A stretch of 51,993 bases of DNA from Actinomycetes bacterium (GTDB lineage Bacteria; Actinomycetota; Actinomycetes; JACCUZ01), in NCBI GenBank assembly GCA_035489715.1, contig DATHAP010000137.1, positions 1-51,993 on the forward strand, written 5' to 3'. Each line of letters opens with the position of its first letter. Position 1 is the stretch's first letter. A program made the position numbers and the translations under genes. The notes beneath the pieces were generated by a model. That model did no database searches and was not told where the DNA came from. It was given only the letters and a program-made list of their open reading frames with translations. This document shows, one piece after another, positions 34,146 to 44,183 of this stretch.

Positions 34146-34265
34146 TCAGGAGGCCAGGCTGACGACCACCCAGACCACGGCCATCACGAAGGCCACGGCC
34201 GCGAGGGCCAGCCAGACGGACGGCGTGGGGGCGATCGACTGGTGCTGCTCGGGGACATGCTTCAT
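34146..34265 (-). CDS. 39-residue single-helix membrane protein
   Basis: Reading the minus strand from ATG 34265 gives MKHVPEQHQSIAPTPSVW then a hydrophobic helix (LALAAVAFVMAVVWVVVSLA) and a TGA stop. GGAGGC lies just upstream of the ATG. A polar Pro/Gln-rich head and a single C-terminal helix make this a plausible tail-anchored microprotein. It lies 35 bp upstream of the histidine phosphatase gene. Confidence 0.68.
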   Translation of the reverse strand: MKHVPEQHQSIAPTPSVWLALAAVAFVMAVVWVVVSLAS

Positions 34266-34333
34266 GCCTCCGTGGTAGACCTCGCCGGGCCGGCCGTCAA
34301 CGGCCGGAGGTCCGCAGAGTCAGCCCGGGAACG

Positions 34334-34370
34334 CCGAGGACCCCGGGCCGGATGGGCTCGGGGTCCTCGG
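34334..34370 (-). terminator. Strong hairpin terminator after DUF7455 gene
   Basis: A perfect 12-bp stem, CCGAGGACCCCG with CGGGGTCCTCGG, 13-base loop, 22 bp after the stop of the minus-strand DUF7455 gene. A second, smaller hairpin (CCGGCCG-TCAA-CGGCCGG) lies at 34290-34307. Confidence 0.7.
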
Positions 34371-34392
34371 GAGGTCGGGGGAGGGCTGGCGC

Positions 34393-34623
34393 TCAGCGCT
34401 CCGTGTCGGGGGCCGTCGCCGGTGTCTCGGCGAGCAGCGCGGTGTCGTCCTGGTACTCGACCGAGACCTCGCGCAGCTTGCTCTCGTTCGCGCGCCCGTG
34501 GTGGGCGCAGAACAGGAGCTCGCCGCCGGAGGCCAGGGTCACCCGGATGTAGGCCTGGGCGCCACAGCGGTCACAGCGGTCGTTCGCCGTGAGCGCCGGG
34601 TGCGAGGCGAGTGCTGAGGTCAC
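34393..34623 (-). CDS. DUF7455-family zinc-ribbon-like protein
   Basis: A 76-residue protein with DRCDRCGAQAYIRVTLASGG and LLFCAHHGR, i.e. C-x2-C and C-x2-H metal ligands. GTG 34623 follows GAGAGGG; the frame continues upstream without a start that makes sense. This family is regularly found beside parE or sigA in Actinobacteria, as here. Role unknown. Confidence 0.85.
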   Translation of the reverse strand: MTSALASHPALTANDRCDRCGAQAYIRVTLASGGELLFCAHHGRANESKLREVSVEYQDDTALLAETPATAPDTER

Positions 34624-34977
34624 GACACCCTCTCTGTCTCGATCTGTCGGTGGTGCTTGTTCCAGTGCTGCTTCTGGTGTGGGCGGTTCGTATGCGTTCC
34701 AACAGTCAACCACTGCGAATTCGTTCCCCCCGACCGGGCGGCTTGGTTTCGCTGTCGGTGAAAGAGTGCCCGAACCGGAGACCCTGCTGGTGCCCATCTC
34801 AGCGCACGGACGAACGTTTCGGGTCGTCACGGAGCGGTCACGGCGTGTCGGACCACCCGTCCGGCCCATCGACGGGGCTGACCCGGGCCATGCGGGACGG
34901 CCGCCGCGCCGGACGACCTGCGGGGGACCGGCGCGGTGCCGAGGCCGTGTCCAGCAACGCCGGTAGCCTCTCGTCAC
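34624..34977. other. Intergenic region between DUF7455 and parE
   Basis: This 354-bp stretch is clearly richer in A and T than the surroundings and has no supportable gene. It must hold the promoters of two divergent genes. TAGCCT at 34964-34969, eight bases before GTG 34978, is a leaderless -10 candidate for parE. A TTGACT at 34704-34709 on the minus strand has no convincing -10 at the right distance. Confidence 0.5.
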
Positions 34978-37074
<2,097 letters not shown>

Positions 37075-37113
37075 CCCGTCAGGTCACCGGCCGCGCCGGC
37101 CGATACCTCGCAG

Positions 37114-37773
37114 GTGCTGGCCTGGGTCGCGATCGGCGCCGCCGCGGGAGCCCTGCTCCTGGCCGGCGGCTGGCTGCTGCGCCGCACCGACGCCATCGGG
37201 CGGCCCCGGGGCTTCCCGGTCTGGTCGGTGGCCCTGCTCGGGCTGGTCGCCGTGACGGCCACCGTGCCGGTCGTCCGGGCGGCCCGCCTCGAGCACCGGC
37301 TCAGCGCCGTGGCGAGCACCCTGGCCGGCTCCCCGGTCACGGTCGACTGCCAGAGTCGCGGCCAGGAGATGACCGACCTCGGTCACGAGCTCGGCTGGGT
37401 GCCCTACGACGAGGCCGGCCGTCCGCAGCCGCACACCCTGATCAAGCGGCGGCCCTGCTCGGCCCTGCGCGACTACCTCGGGTCGGGCAAGGACTCGCCG
37501 TCGCGCGAGCAGGTGGTCGCCGTGCACGTGCTCGGCCACGAGGCCCGCCACATGGCCGGTCAGACGGTCGAGTCAGAGGCTGAGTGCGCCGCGGTGCAGC
37601 GCGACGCGCTCACCGCGAGGCTGCTGGGGGCGACGCCGGGGCAGGCAGCTGCGCTGGCACGGGCCTACTGGCTCGAGGTCTACCCGCAGATGCCCGACGC
37701 CTACTGGTCGGCCGAGTGCGCTCCAGGGATGCCCCTGGACGAGCACCTGCCGGACGCCCCCTGGGCGCGCTGA
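37114..37773 (+). CDS. Membrane protein with HExxH-like motif
   Basis: A 219-residue protein, not recognised by name. Two helices at residues 3-22 and 38-55 are followed by an outer or soluble domain. VHVLGHEARHMAGQ holds HEARH at 142-146, and ESEAECAAVQ (E155, E157) follows at the distance of a third zinc ligand, as in neutral zinc metallopeptidases (HExxH then E-x2-ADC). Several cysteines are present (79, 115, 158, 202). A metallopeptidase-like function is an inference. It lies 39 bp after parE. Confidence 0.72.
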   Translation: MLAWVAIGAAAGALLLAGGWLLRRTDAIGRPRGFPVWSVALLGLVAVTATVPVVRAARLEHRLSAVASTLAGSPVTVDCQSRGQEMTDLGHELGWVPYDEAGRPQPHTLIKRRPCSALRDYLGSGKDSPSREQVVAVHVLGHEARHMAGQTVESEAECAAVQRDALTARLLGATPGQAAALARAYWLEVYPQMPDAYWSAECAPGMPLDEHLPDAPWAR

Positions 37774-37885
37774 CGACCGCCTGCTGCCCCGCGAGGCGAC
37801 GCGCGGCCGCGACGCGGCCGCTCGGACGGATCGGGCGGGAGTCGTCCACCGGGGCGTCCAGACTCCGGTCAGGTTCGATCCGAGG

Positions 37886-38164
37886 GTGAAGGTCCGGCGC
37901 GGTCCGGCCGATGGTGAAGACGTGCTGTTCCCGTTGGCCCTGCTCACCGCGGCGTACTTCGCCGCGGTGGTCTGGGTGCGACGCTCCAGGCGGCGCGTCG
38001 AGGCCGGCGTGGGTGCGGAGCCGCCCGTCGCCGACCTGCCGGTCGAGGACCAGCCCCCGCCGACCGCTGTCGGCTGGCCCCCCGGCGGCAGCAGCTTCGC
38101 GTCGTACGTCGACGACGGGTTCGCCGCCATGGACGCGTGGCTGTCCGAGGGCCACGCCGCCTGA
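37886..38164 (+). CDS. Hypothetical small membrane protein
   Basis: A 92-residue protein with one helix (VLFPLALLTAAYFAAVVWV), a basic stop-transfer (RRSRRRV), a Pro-rich linker and a short acidic C-terminus. The start is GTG 37886, or GTG 37922 which begins right at the helix. Its last nine codons are part of a 29-bp direct repeat that continues past the stop. Confidence 0.55.
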   Translation: MKVRRGPADGEDVLFPLALLTAAYFAAVVWVRRSRRRVEAGVGAEPPVADLPVEDQPPPTAVGWPPGGSSFASYVDDGFAAMDAWLSEGHAA

Positions 38165-38214
38165 GCCCGCGGTTGCCGGCGAGGACCACGCCGCCCGAGC
38201 CTGCGGTAGCCGGC
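38152..38214 (+). repeat. 29-bp imperfect direct repeat at a gene end
   Basis: Copies at 38152-38180 and 38186-38214 match at 26 of 29 positions. The first copy contains the last codons and stop (CGCCTGAGC) of the preceding gene; in the second, CGCCCGAGC has lost the stop. Confidence 0.75.
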
Positions 38215-38233
38215 CGGGAGGTCGCCGACGGGG

Positions 38234-40696
38234 TCAGCGGCCGGTGGCCGGTCCGCTCACCGCGGCGATCGGCTGGCTCGCCGGCGTGCCCGATCCGTCG
38301 CGTCGCCCGGTCGCGCCCGGCAGCTCCAGGGCCACACCGGTGGCCGCGGCTGCCCGGGCCGGGGCCGCACCGGCCCAGGCGACGGTCAGCACGTCCTCGC
38401 CGCGCAGGAACCGGTGGCACCGCACCCCGCCGGTCCCTCGTCCCTTGCCGGGGTAGTCGGCGAACGGGGTGACCTTGACCGACCCGGCGTCGGTGCCCGG
38501 CAGCGCCGCGGACGACCCCGACACGGTCACCACCGCCGCGTCCCGCCCCGGCGCCACGGCGCCGAAGAACACCGCGCGCGCCCCGCCGGCGAGCCGGACC
38601 CCGGCCATGCCCCCGGCCGACCTGCCCTGCGGGCGGACCACCGAGGCCGGGAAGTGCAGCAGCTGCGCGTCCGAGGTGATGAACACCAGCTCGTCGTCGT
38701 CCGTGTCGAGCTCGACCGCGCCGACGACCCGGTCGCCGTCCTTGAGGCCCACGACCTCCCACGCGTCTTTGTTCTGCGGATGGTCGGGCACGACCCGCTT
38801 GACGACGCCCTGCGCGGTGCCCAGCGCGAGCCCGGGTCCGTCGGTGGCCAGCGAGCAGAGGGCCAGCACCCGCTCGTCACGCTCCAGGGACAGGAACTCG
38901 GACACCGGGGCACCGCCGGACAGGTGAGGGGCGCTGGCCGTCGCCGGGACCGCAGGGACGTCGAGCACCCCGAGCCGCACCATGCGGCCTGCGGACGTCA
39001 CGGCGGCGACCTCGCCCCGCGCGGTCGCGCGCACCACGGAGACGACGACGTCGTGCTTGGCACGAGAACCGTCGGTGGGGAGCGGGTCGGCGGTGAGGGT
39101 GCGGGCCAGCAGCCCGGTCGAGGACAGCAGCACCCAGCACGGGTCGTCGGTCACCTCGAGCGGCACCGCGGTGCTCGCCGGCACGCCCGCCGACTCCAGC
39201 AGGACGGTGCGCCGCGGCGTGCCGTACTTCTTGGCGATCTCGGCCAGCTCGTCGGACACGACCGTGCGCAGCAGCTGGTCGGACTCGATGATCCGGGTCA
39301 GCTCGGCGATCGTTCTGCGCAGCGTCTCCTGCTCCGCCTCGAGCTCGATGCGGGAGAACCTGGTCAGCCGGCGCAGCGGCATGTCCAGGATGTAGTTGGT
39401 CTGGGTCTCGGTGAGGTCGAAGACCGACATCAGCCGCTGGCGGGCTCCCGCGGCGTCGTCACTGGTGCGGATGACCTGGATGACCTCGTCGATGTCGAGG
39501 ATCGCGACCAGCAGGCCGTCGACCAGGTGCAGGCGCTCCTCTGCCTTGGCGCGCCGGTGCAGTGAGCGGCGGCGCACGACGTCGAGACGGTGCTCGACGT
39601 AGACCTCGAGCAGGTCCTTGAGGCCCATCGTCCGTGGCTGGCCGTCGACCAGGGCCACGTTGTTGATGCCGAACGTCTCCTCGAGCGGGGTCAGCCGGTA
39701 GAGCTGGTCGAGGATCGCCTCTGCGTTGAAGCCGTTCTTCACCTCGATGACGAGCCGGAGACCGACGTTGCGGTCGGTGTAGTCGTCGACGGCGGTGATG
39801 CCCTGCAGCTTCTTGCTGCGGACCAGCTCGGCGATCTTTTCCTTGACCCTCTCCGGTCCGACGCCCCAGGGCAGCTCGGTGACGACGATGCCCTTGCGCC
39901 GCGGCGTGACGCTCTCGACCCGGGCGGTCGCCCGGGTGCGGAAGGTGCCTCGGCCCGACTCGTAGGCGTCGCGGATGCCGTCGAGGCCCACGACCTTGCC
40001 ACCGGTGGGGAGGTCGGGCCCGGGGACGAACCGCATCAGCGCGTCGAGGTCGGCGTCCGGCTGCTGGAGCAGGTGGCGGGCGGCGGAGACGACCTCGACC
40101 AGGTTGTGCGGCGGCATGTTGGTCGCCATCCCGACCGCGATGCCGGAGGCGCCGTTGACGAGCAGGTTGGGGAACGCGGCCGGCAGGACCTCCGGCTCGA
40201 GCTCGCGGTCGTCGTAGTTGGGCCGCAGGTCGACGACCTGCTCGTCGATGCCGGCGGTCATCGTCATCGCCGCCGGGGTGAGGCGGCACTCGGTGTAGCG
40301 GTAGGCCGCGGGAGGGTCGTCGTTGCCCAGGGTGCCGAAGTTGCCGTGCCCGTCGACCAGTGGCAGCCGGAGCGACCACGGCTGCGCCATCCGGACCAGC
40401 GTGTCGTAGATGGCGGTGTCGCCGTGGGGGTGCAGCGTGGCCATCACGTCGCCCACGACACGGGCGCACTTCACGTGGCCGCGGTCGGGTCGCAGGCCCA
40501 TCTCGGCCATCCGGTAGAGGATGCGCCGGTGCACCGGCTTCAGACCGTCGCGCGCGTCGGGCAGGGCGCGGGAGTAGATCACGGAGTAGGCGTACTCGAG
40601 GAAGGACCCCTGCATCTCGTCCGAGACGTCGATGTCGGTGATCTTCTCGGTGTAGTCGCCGTCCGGAGGTGGCGGTGTCTTGGTCCTGCGGGCCAC
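38234..40696 (-). CDS. parC: DNA topoisomerase IV subunit A
   Basis: An 820-residue GyrA/ParC-type breakage-reunion subunit. [26 protein letters not shown] is the N-terminal core, the quinolone region has [19 protein letters not shown], and the catalytic tyrosine is in [12 protein letters not shown]. The C-terminal domain has beta-pinwheel repeats and lacks a canonical GyrA box. GTG 40696 has AGGAG upstream. With parE it makes the decatenating enzyme. Confidence 0.93.
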   Translation of the reverse strand: MARRTKTPPPPDGDYTEKITDIDVSDEMQGSFLEYAYSVIYSRALPDARDGLKPVHRRILYRMAEMGLRPDRGHVKCARVVGDVMATLHPHGDTAIYDTLVRMAQPWSLRLPLVDGHGNFGTLGNDDPPAAYRYTECRLTPAAMTMTAGIDEQVVDLRPNYDDRELEPEVLPAAFPNLLVNGASGIAVGMATNMPPHNLVEVVSAARHLLQQPDADLDALMRFVPGPDLPTGGKVVGLDGIRDAYESGRGTFRTRATARVESVTPRRKGIVVTELPWGVGPERVKEKIAELVRSKKLQGITAVDDYTDRNVGLRLVIEVKNGFNAEAILDQLYRLTPLEETFGINNVALVDGQPRTMGLKDLLEVYVEHRLDVVRRRSLHRRAKAEERLHLVDGLLVAILDIDEVIQVIRTSDDAAGARQRLMSVFDLTETQTNYILDMPLRRLTRFSRIELEAEQETLRRTIAELTRIIESDQLLRTVVSDELAEIAKKYGTPRRTVLLESAGVPASTAVPLEVTDDPCWVLLSSTGLLARTLTADPLPTDGSRAKHDVVVSVVRATARGEVAAVTSAGRMVRLGVLDVPAVPATASAPHLSGGAPVSEFLSLERDERVLALCSLATDGPGLALGTAQGVVKRVVPDHPQNKDAWEVVGLKDGDRVVGAVELDTDDDELVFITSDAQLLHFPASVVRPQGRSAGGMAGVRLAGGARAVFFGAVAPGRDAAVVTVSGSSAALPGTDAGSVKVTPFADYPGKGRGTGGVRCHRFLRGEDVLTVAWAGAAPARAAAATGVALELPGATGRRDGSGTPASQPIAAVSGPATGR

Positions 40697-40865
40697 GGAG
40701 GGTGCTCCTGGTGCGGTGAGGCGGTTGCGTTCGGACGTACGCCCGGAAGGGCTGCGTCCACATCCTGCCCGCCGCCCCGGACGTTGGCAGGGACCGACCC
40801 GCCGCCCGGCCCCGAGCCCGGACGCCCGGACGTGTCAGCGGCGTCCCTCCGGGCACTAGGGGCAG

Positions 40866-41297
40866 GTGAGCGATCCCAGGAGTGGAACCGGTGGAACCGG
40901 TGGAACCGGTGGAACCGATCCGGGCCGCACCGCGCCCGACCTGTCGGCCGCGGTCGTGACGGCGGCTGCCGCTCTCTCGGAGGCTCTCGAGGTCGTCGAG
41001 GAGGCCCGAGGGGCGCTCTACCGTTTCCACCGCCTCACCGGGAAGGCCGACGGGAAGCTCGACGACGCGATGGAGGCGCTGCGCGCGGCCGGTGCGTCCG
41101 ACCTCGCCGACCTCGTGCAGCAGCGCCTGGTCGGGCGCGACGTGCTGCCGGACCGGTGGACCTTCCAGGTCGTCGAGGAGTACGACGACGGCTACTGGTC
41201 GGTCTTCCGCGACGTCGAGGCCGAGGTGCGCGACACGCTCACCGGCGGGCGGCGCCACGTCGGCGAGGCGCGGATGAAGCGCGAGCGACAGGCCTGA
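40866..41297 (+). CDS. Conserved hypothetical protein with N-terminal GTG repeat
   Basis: A 143-residue soluble protein, divergent from parC. After a Gly-Thr repeat (SGTGGTGGTGGTD) a helical domain follows with VEEARGALYRFHRLTGKADG and VVEEYDDGYWSVFRDVE. I do not recognise a named family, although similar proteins seem to sit beside parC in relatives. GTG 40866 follows TAGGGG closely, so the start may be leaderless or lie a little further in. Confidence 0.72.
   Translation: MSDPRSGTGGTGGTGGTDPGRTAPDLSAAVVTAAAALSEALEVVEEARGALYRFHRLTGKADGKLDDAMEALRAAGASDLADLVQQRLVGRDVLPDRWTFQVVEEYDDGYWSVFRDVEAEVRDTLTGGRRHVGEARMKRERQA
40882..40917 (+). repeat. Four perfect copies of a 9-bp unit
   Basis: GTGGAACCG repeated four times in tandem, in frame, encoding the Gly-Thr-Gly repeat. 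The length should vary between strains without changing the frame. Confidence 0.9.
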
Positions 41298-41301
41298 CCG
41301 C

Positions 41302-41580
41302 TCAGCCGGCGCCGACCACGACGTTCCACGACCGGACCCGCCACTCGCGGACCAGCCCGTTGCGGACGTAGGGGTCGCTCACGGCGAACGACTCGACCAC
41401 CGCCGGGTCCTCGGTCGCCCAGACCAGCAGCGCCCGGTCGGCGGGGTCGGTCAGCGCGCCGGCCAGGGCGAGCTCACCCCGCTCGTGCGCCGCCCGCGCG
41501 AGGCCGAGATGCTCCTCGCGGAACTGCGCTCGCCGCTCCAGGTAGTCGCCGACGAGGTCGTACTCGAGTACCAGGTACAT
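41302..41580 (-). CDS. YciI-family protein
   Basis: A 92-residue dimeric alpha/beta barrel-type protein: YLVLEYDLVGDYLERRAQFREEHL, AHERGELALAGALTDP and FAVSDPYVRNGLV match the YciI (YCII) pattern with the conserved His and Asp. ATG 41580 is the natural start. The same frame is open back through the antisense of the GYD gene into the SpoIIAA-like sequence, so an automatic annotation may merge them. Confidence 0.82.
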   Translation of the reverse strand: MYLVLEYDLVGDYLERRAQFREEHLGLARAAHERGELALAGALTDPADRALLVWATEDPAVVESFAVSDPYVRNGLVREWRVRSWNVVVGAG

Positions 41581-41700
41581 GCATCCCACCCTGCCGTAGG
41601 CCGCCGCGGCGGAGCGCTCCCGGCCCATTTTGGTGGCGTTCGGGACGATAGGTGACGGGACTAGCGTGCAGGTGCGGGGTCCCCGACCGGAAGGCGCCTC

Positions 41701-42021
41701 ATGCCCAAGTACCTGATCAGTGCGAACTACACAGCCGAGGGGATGGCTGGGGTCCGGGCCGCCGGCGCGAAGTCCCGGGTCGATGCCGTCACCACCATGA
41801 TCGAAGCCATGGGCGGCCGGCTCGACTCCTTCCACTTCGCCTTCGGCGACACCGATGTCTTCGTGATCGTCGACGCACCCGACGACGAGGCTGCGGCCGC
41901 AGTGTCCATCGCGATCAACGGCAGCGGCGCGGTGCGCACCCGCACGACGAAGCTGCTCACGGTGGAGCAGGTCGACGAGGCGCTGCGGCGGACGGTCGAC
42001 TACCAGCCGCCCGGCTCCTGA
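41701..42021 (+). CDS. GYD-domain protein
   Basis: A 106-residue protein of the GYD family: KYLISANYTAEGMAGVRAAG at the start and GRLDSFHFAFGDTDVFVIVD, where the family name motif (GxYD) reads GDTD. ATG 41701 follows GGAAGG. Ferredoxin-like fold, function unknown. Confidence 0.87.
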   Translation: MPKYLISANYTAEGMAGVRAAGAKSRVDAVTTMIEAMGGRLDSFHFAFGDTDVFVIVDAPDDEAAAAVSIAINGSGAVRTRTTKLLTVEQVDEALRRTVDYQPPGS

Positions 42022-42366
42022 GGACTGCTCGGATCGCCCATCGGGGGTGGTGCAGCGAGCGTCGTCGGCGGCCCAGCGCTTCGCGGACTCGAGCTCGGCC
42101 AGCGGGAACGCGCGTGCCTGGCCCGGCCACAGGACGCTGAACACCTTGATCGCCGGACCCGCCCACCGGGCGTCGGTCACGACCGCGATCCGCTCGACGG
42201 CTGCCGGGTGGCGGGCGCCGAGCTTGAGGTCCTCCGAGACCGCTTCGCCCTCGTAGTCGTCGAACGCCGGCCCGAGGACGTACACGCGTCGGACCTTGCC
42301 GTGCTCGGCGTTGGCCGCCTCGAGCCCGAGGACACCGGGCGGCATGTCGTCGAGGAGCCGGATCAC
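42022..42366 (-). pseudogene. SpoIIAA-like (STAS-fold) gene with deletion and lost stop
   Basis: From GTG 42366 the frame reads RLLDDMPPGVLGLEA, then AEHGKVRRVYVLGPAFDDYEG, DLKLGARHPAAVERIAVVTD and PLAELESAKRWAADD, which is the SpoIIAA-like domain (PF11964). Between VLGLEA and AEHGKV about 24 residues usual in the family are absent. After residue 102 (42061), where relatives stop, the frame has no stop and runs on antisense to the GYD gene and in frame into YciI. It may still be translated as a long fusion, but it looks decayed. Confidence 0.6.
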
Positions 42367-42424
42367 GGCACGCAGCTGGTGCGGCTGCGTGCCGCGGGTC
42401 AACGCCAGAGGGCCCGGCGTGTGG

Positions 42425-44128
42425 TCAGCCCTTGAGGCCGGGGAAGTCCTCGTCGCGGTACTCGCCGTCGGGCCGCACGTCGCCGCGCTCCCGCTCGGTC
42501 AGTCGCAGCTCCACGCGGCGGATCTTCCCGCTGATCGTCTTGGGCAGCTGCGCGAACTCCAGCCGGCGGACCCGCTTGTACGGCGCCAGGTTCTCGCGGG
42601 CGTGCCGCAGGATCGACTCGGCCGTGTCGGCGTCTGCGGCGTGACCGACGGCCAGGACGACGTACGCCTTGGGGACGGCGAGCCGCACCGGGTCGGGGGC
42701 CGGCACCACCGCCGCCTCCGCGACGGCAGGGTGCTCGATCAGGACGCTCTCCAGCTCGAACGGCGAGATCCGGTAGTCGCTGGCCTTGAAGACGTCGTCG
42801 CTCCGGCCCACGTAGGTGATGTAGCCGTCGTCGTCGATGCTCGCGACGTCGCCGGTGTGGTAGAACCCGCCGCGCATCACCTCGTCGGTGAGGGTCGAGT
42901 CGTCGTGGTAGCCCACCATCAGTGCTGTCGGACGGGCTGACAGGTCGATGCAGATCTCGCCCTCGGTGCCCGGCTCGGAGGTGACCGGGTCGAGCAGGGC
43001 GATGTCGTAGCCGGGCAGCGGCCGCCCCATCGACCCCGGCTTGAGCCTGGCGCCCGGTGGGTTCCCGACCTGTGCCGCCGTCTCGGTCTGCCCGTAGCCG
43101 TCGCGCACGGTGTGGCCCCAGGCGCGCTGCACCTGCTCGATCACCTCGGGGTTCAGCGGCTCGCCGGCGCCGACCACCTCGCGCAGCGTCGGCACCGGGT
43201 GGGCGGCCAGGTCCTCCTGCACGAGCATCCGCCAGACCGTGGGTGGCGCGCAGAAGGTCGTGACGCCGCAGCGGGCCATCGTGTCGAGCAGGTCGGCGGC
43301 GTCGAATCGGGCCTGGTTGACGACGAACGCCGTCGCGCCGGCGATCCACGGGGCGAACACGTTGCTCCACGCGTGCTTCGCCCACCCCGGGGACGACACG
43401 TTGAGGTGCAGGTCACCGGGCTGCAGGCCGATCCAGTACGCCGTCGTCAGGTGCCCGACCGGGTAGGACGTGTGGGTGTGCTCGACCAGCTTGGGCCGGG
43501 CGGTCGTGCCGCTGGTGAAGTACAGCAGCAGTGTCTCGTCCGACCGGGTCTCGACCTCGGGCTCGAAGGAGTCGAGGTGCTCGTAGGAGTCGTCGTAGCG
43601 CAGCCAGCCAGGCACCGGCTCCTCGAGCGCGATCCGGGTCCAGTCGCCCGGTACGTCGGCGAACTTCCCGGTGTCCTCGGACGCGGTGACGACGTGCTTG
43701 ACGTCGCCGCGCTGGACCCGGTCGGCCAGGTCCCGCGGACCGAGCAGGGTGGTGGCGGGGATGAGGACGACACCGAGCTTGATGCAGGCGAGCATCACCT
43801 CCCACAGAGGCGCGACGTTGCCGAGCACGAGGAGCAGCCGGTCGCCGCGGTCGACACCCCGGGCCCGCAGCCAGGACGCGAGCTGCGCCGACCGGGCGGA
43901 GAGGTCGGCGTAGGTCAGCAGGTCCTCGGTGCCGTCCGGGTTGACGATCCAGAGCGCCAGGGTCTCGGGCTGCTCGGCGGCGACCACGTCGAACCAGTCG
44001 AAGCCGAAGTTGAAGTGCTCGAGCTGCGGCCACCGGAACTCCGACACCGCCCGCTCGTGGTCGGCGCGGTGCGTCTGCAGCAGGTCGCGCGCGGCGCGGA
44101 AGGTGTCGGTCGCTCGGCTGGCAGTCAT
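42425..44128 (-). CDS. Acyl-CoA synthetase (AMP-binding)
   Basis: A 567-residue adenylate-forming enzyme. LLYFTSGTTARPKLVEHTH is the P-loop, DGYGQTETAAQVGNP the A5 motif, GGFYHTGDVASIDDDGYITYVGRSDDVFK the A7-A8 hinge, and LPKTISGKIRRVELR carries the catalytic Lys. The N-terminus (FNFGFDWFDVVAAEQPE) resembles medium-chain (ACSM-type) ligases. ATG 44128 fits the promoter directly upstream. Substrate likely a medium-chain or aromatic acid; not decidable from sequence. Confidence 0.92.
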   Translation of the reverse strand: MTASRATDTFRAARDLLQTHRADHERAVSEFRWPQLEHFNFGFDWFDVVAAEQPETLALWIVNPDGTEDLLTYADLSARSAQLASWLRARGVDRGDRLLLVLGNVAPLWEVMLACIKLGVVLIPATTLLGPRDLADRVQRGDVKHVVTASEDTGKFADVPGDWTRIALEEPVPGWLRYDDSYEHLDSFEPEVETRSDETLLLYFTSGTTARPKLVEHTHTSYPVGHLTTAYWIGLQPGDLHLNVSSPGWAKHAWSNVFAPWIAGATAFVVNQARFDAADLLDTMARCGVTTFCAPPTVWRMLVQEDLAAHPVPTLREVVGAGEPLNPEVIEQVQRAWGHTVRDGYGQTETAAQVGNPPGARLKPGSMGRPLPGYDIALLDPVTSEPGTEGEICIDLSARPTALMVGYHDDSTLTDEVMRGGFYHTGDVASIDDDGYITYVGRSDDVFKASDYRISPFELESVLIEHPAVAEAAVVPAPDPVRLAVPKAYVVLAVGHAADADTAESILRHARENLAPYKRVRRLEFAQLPKTISGKIRRVELRLTERERGDVRPDGEYRDEDFPGLKG

Positions 44129-44135
44129 GCGCCCG

Positions 44136-44164
44136 ACCCTGCACCTCCCATGTAGGCAGGTCAA
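44136..44164 (-). promoter_or_regulatory. Sigma70-type leaderless promoter of the acyl-CoA synthetase
   Basis: TTGACC (44164-44159), a 17-base spacer and CAGGGT (44141-44136), then seven bases to ATG 44128. The spacing is ideal, and transcription would start at or next to the start codon. Confidence 0.6.
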
Positions 44165-44170
44165 CGGTCC

Positions 44171-44176
44171 TAGGGT
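44171..44176 (+). promoter_or_regulatory. -10 element of a leaderless promoter
   Basis: TAGGGT, seven bases before ATG 44184, with no ribosome site. Divergent from the acyl-CoA synthetase promoter, 7 bp away from its -35. Confidence 0.5.
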
Positions 44177-44183
44177 GCTCGGC

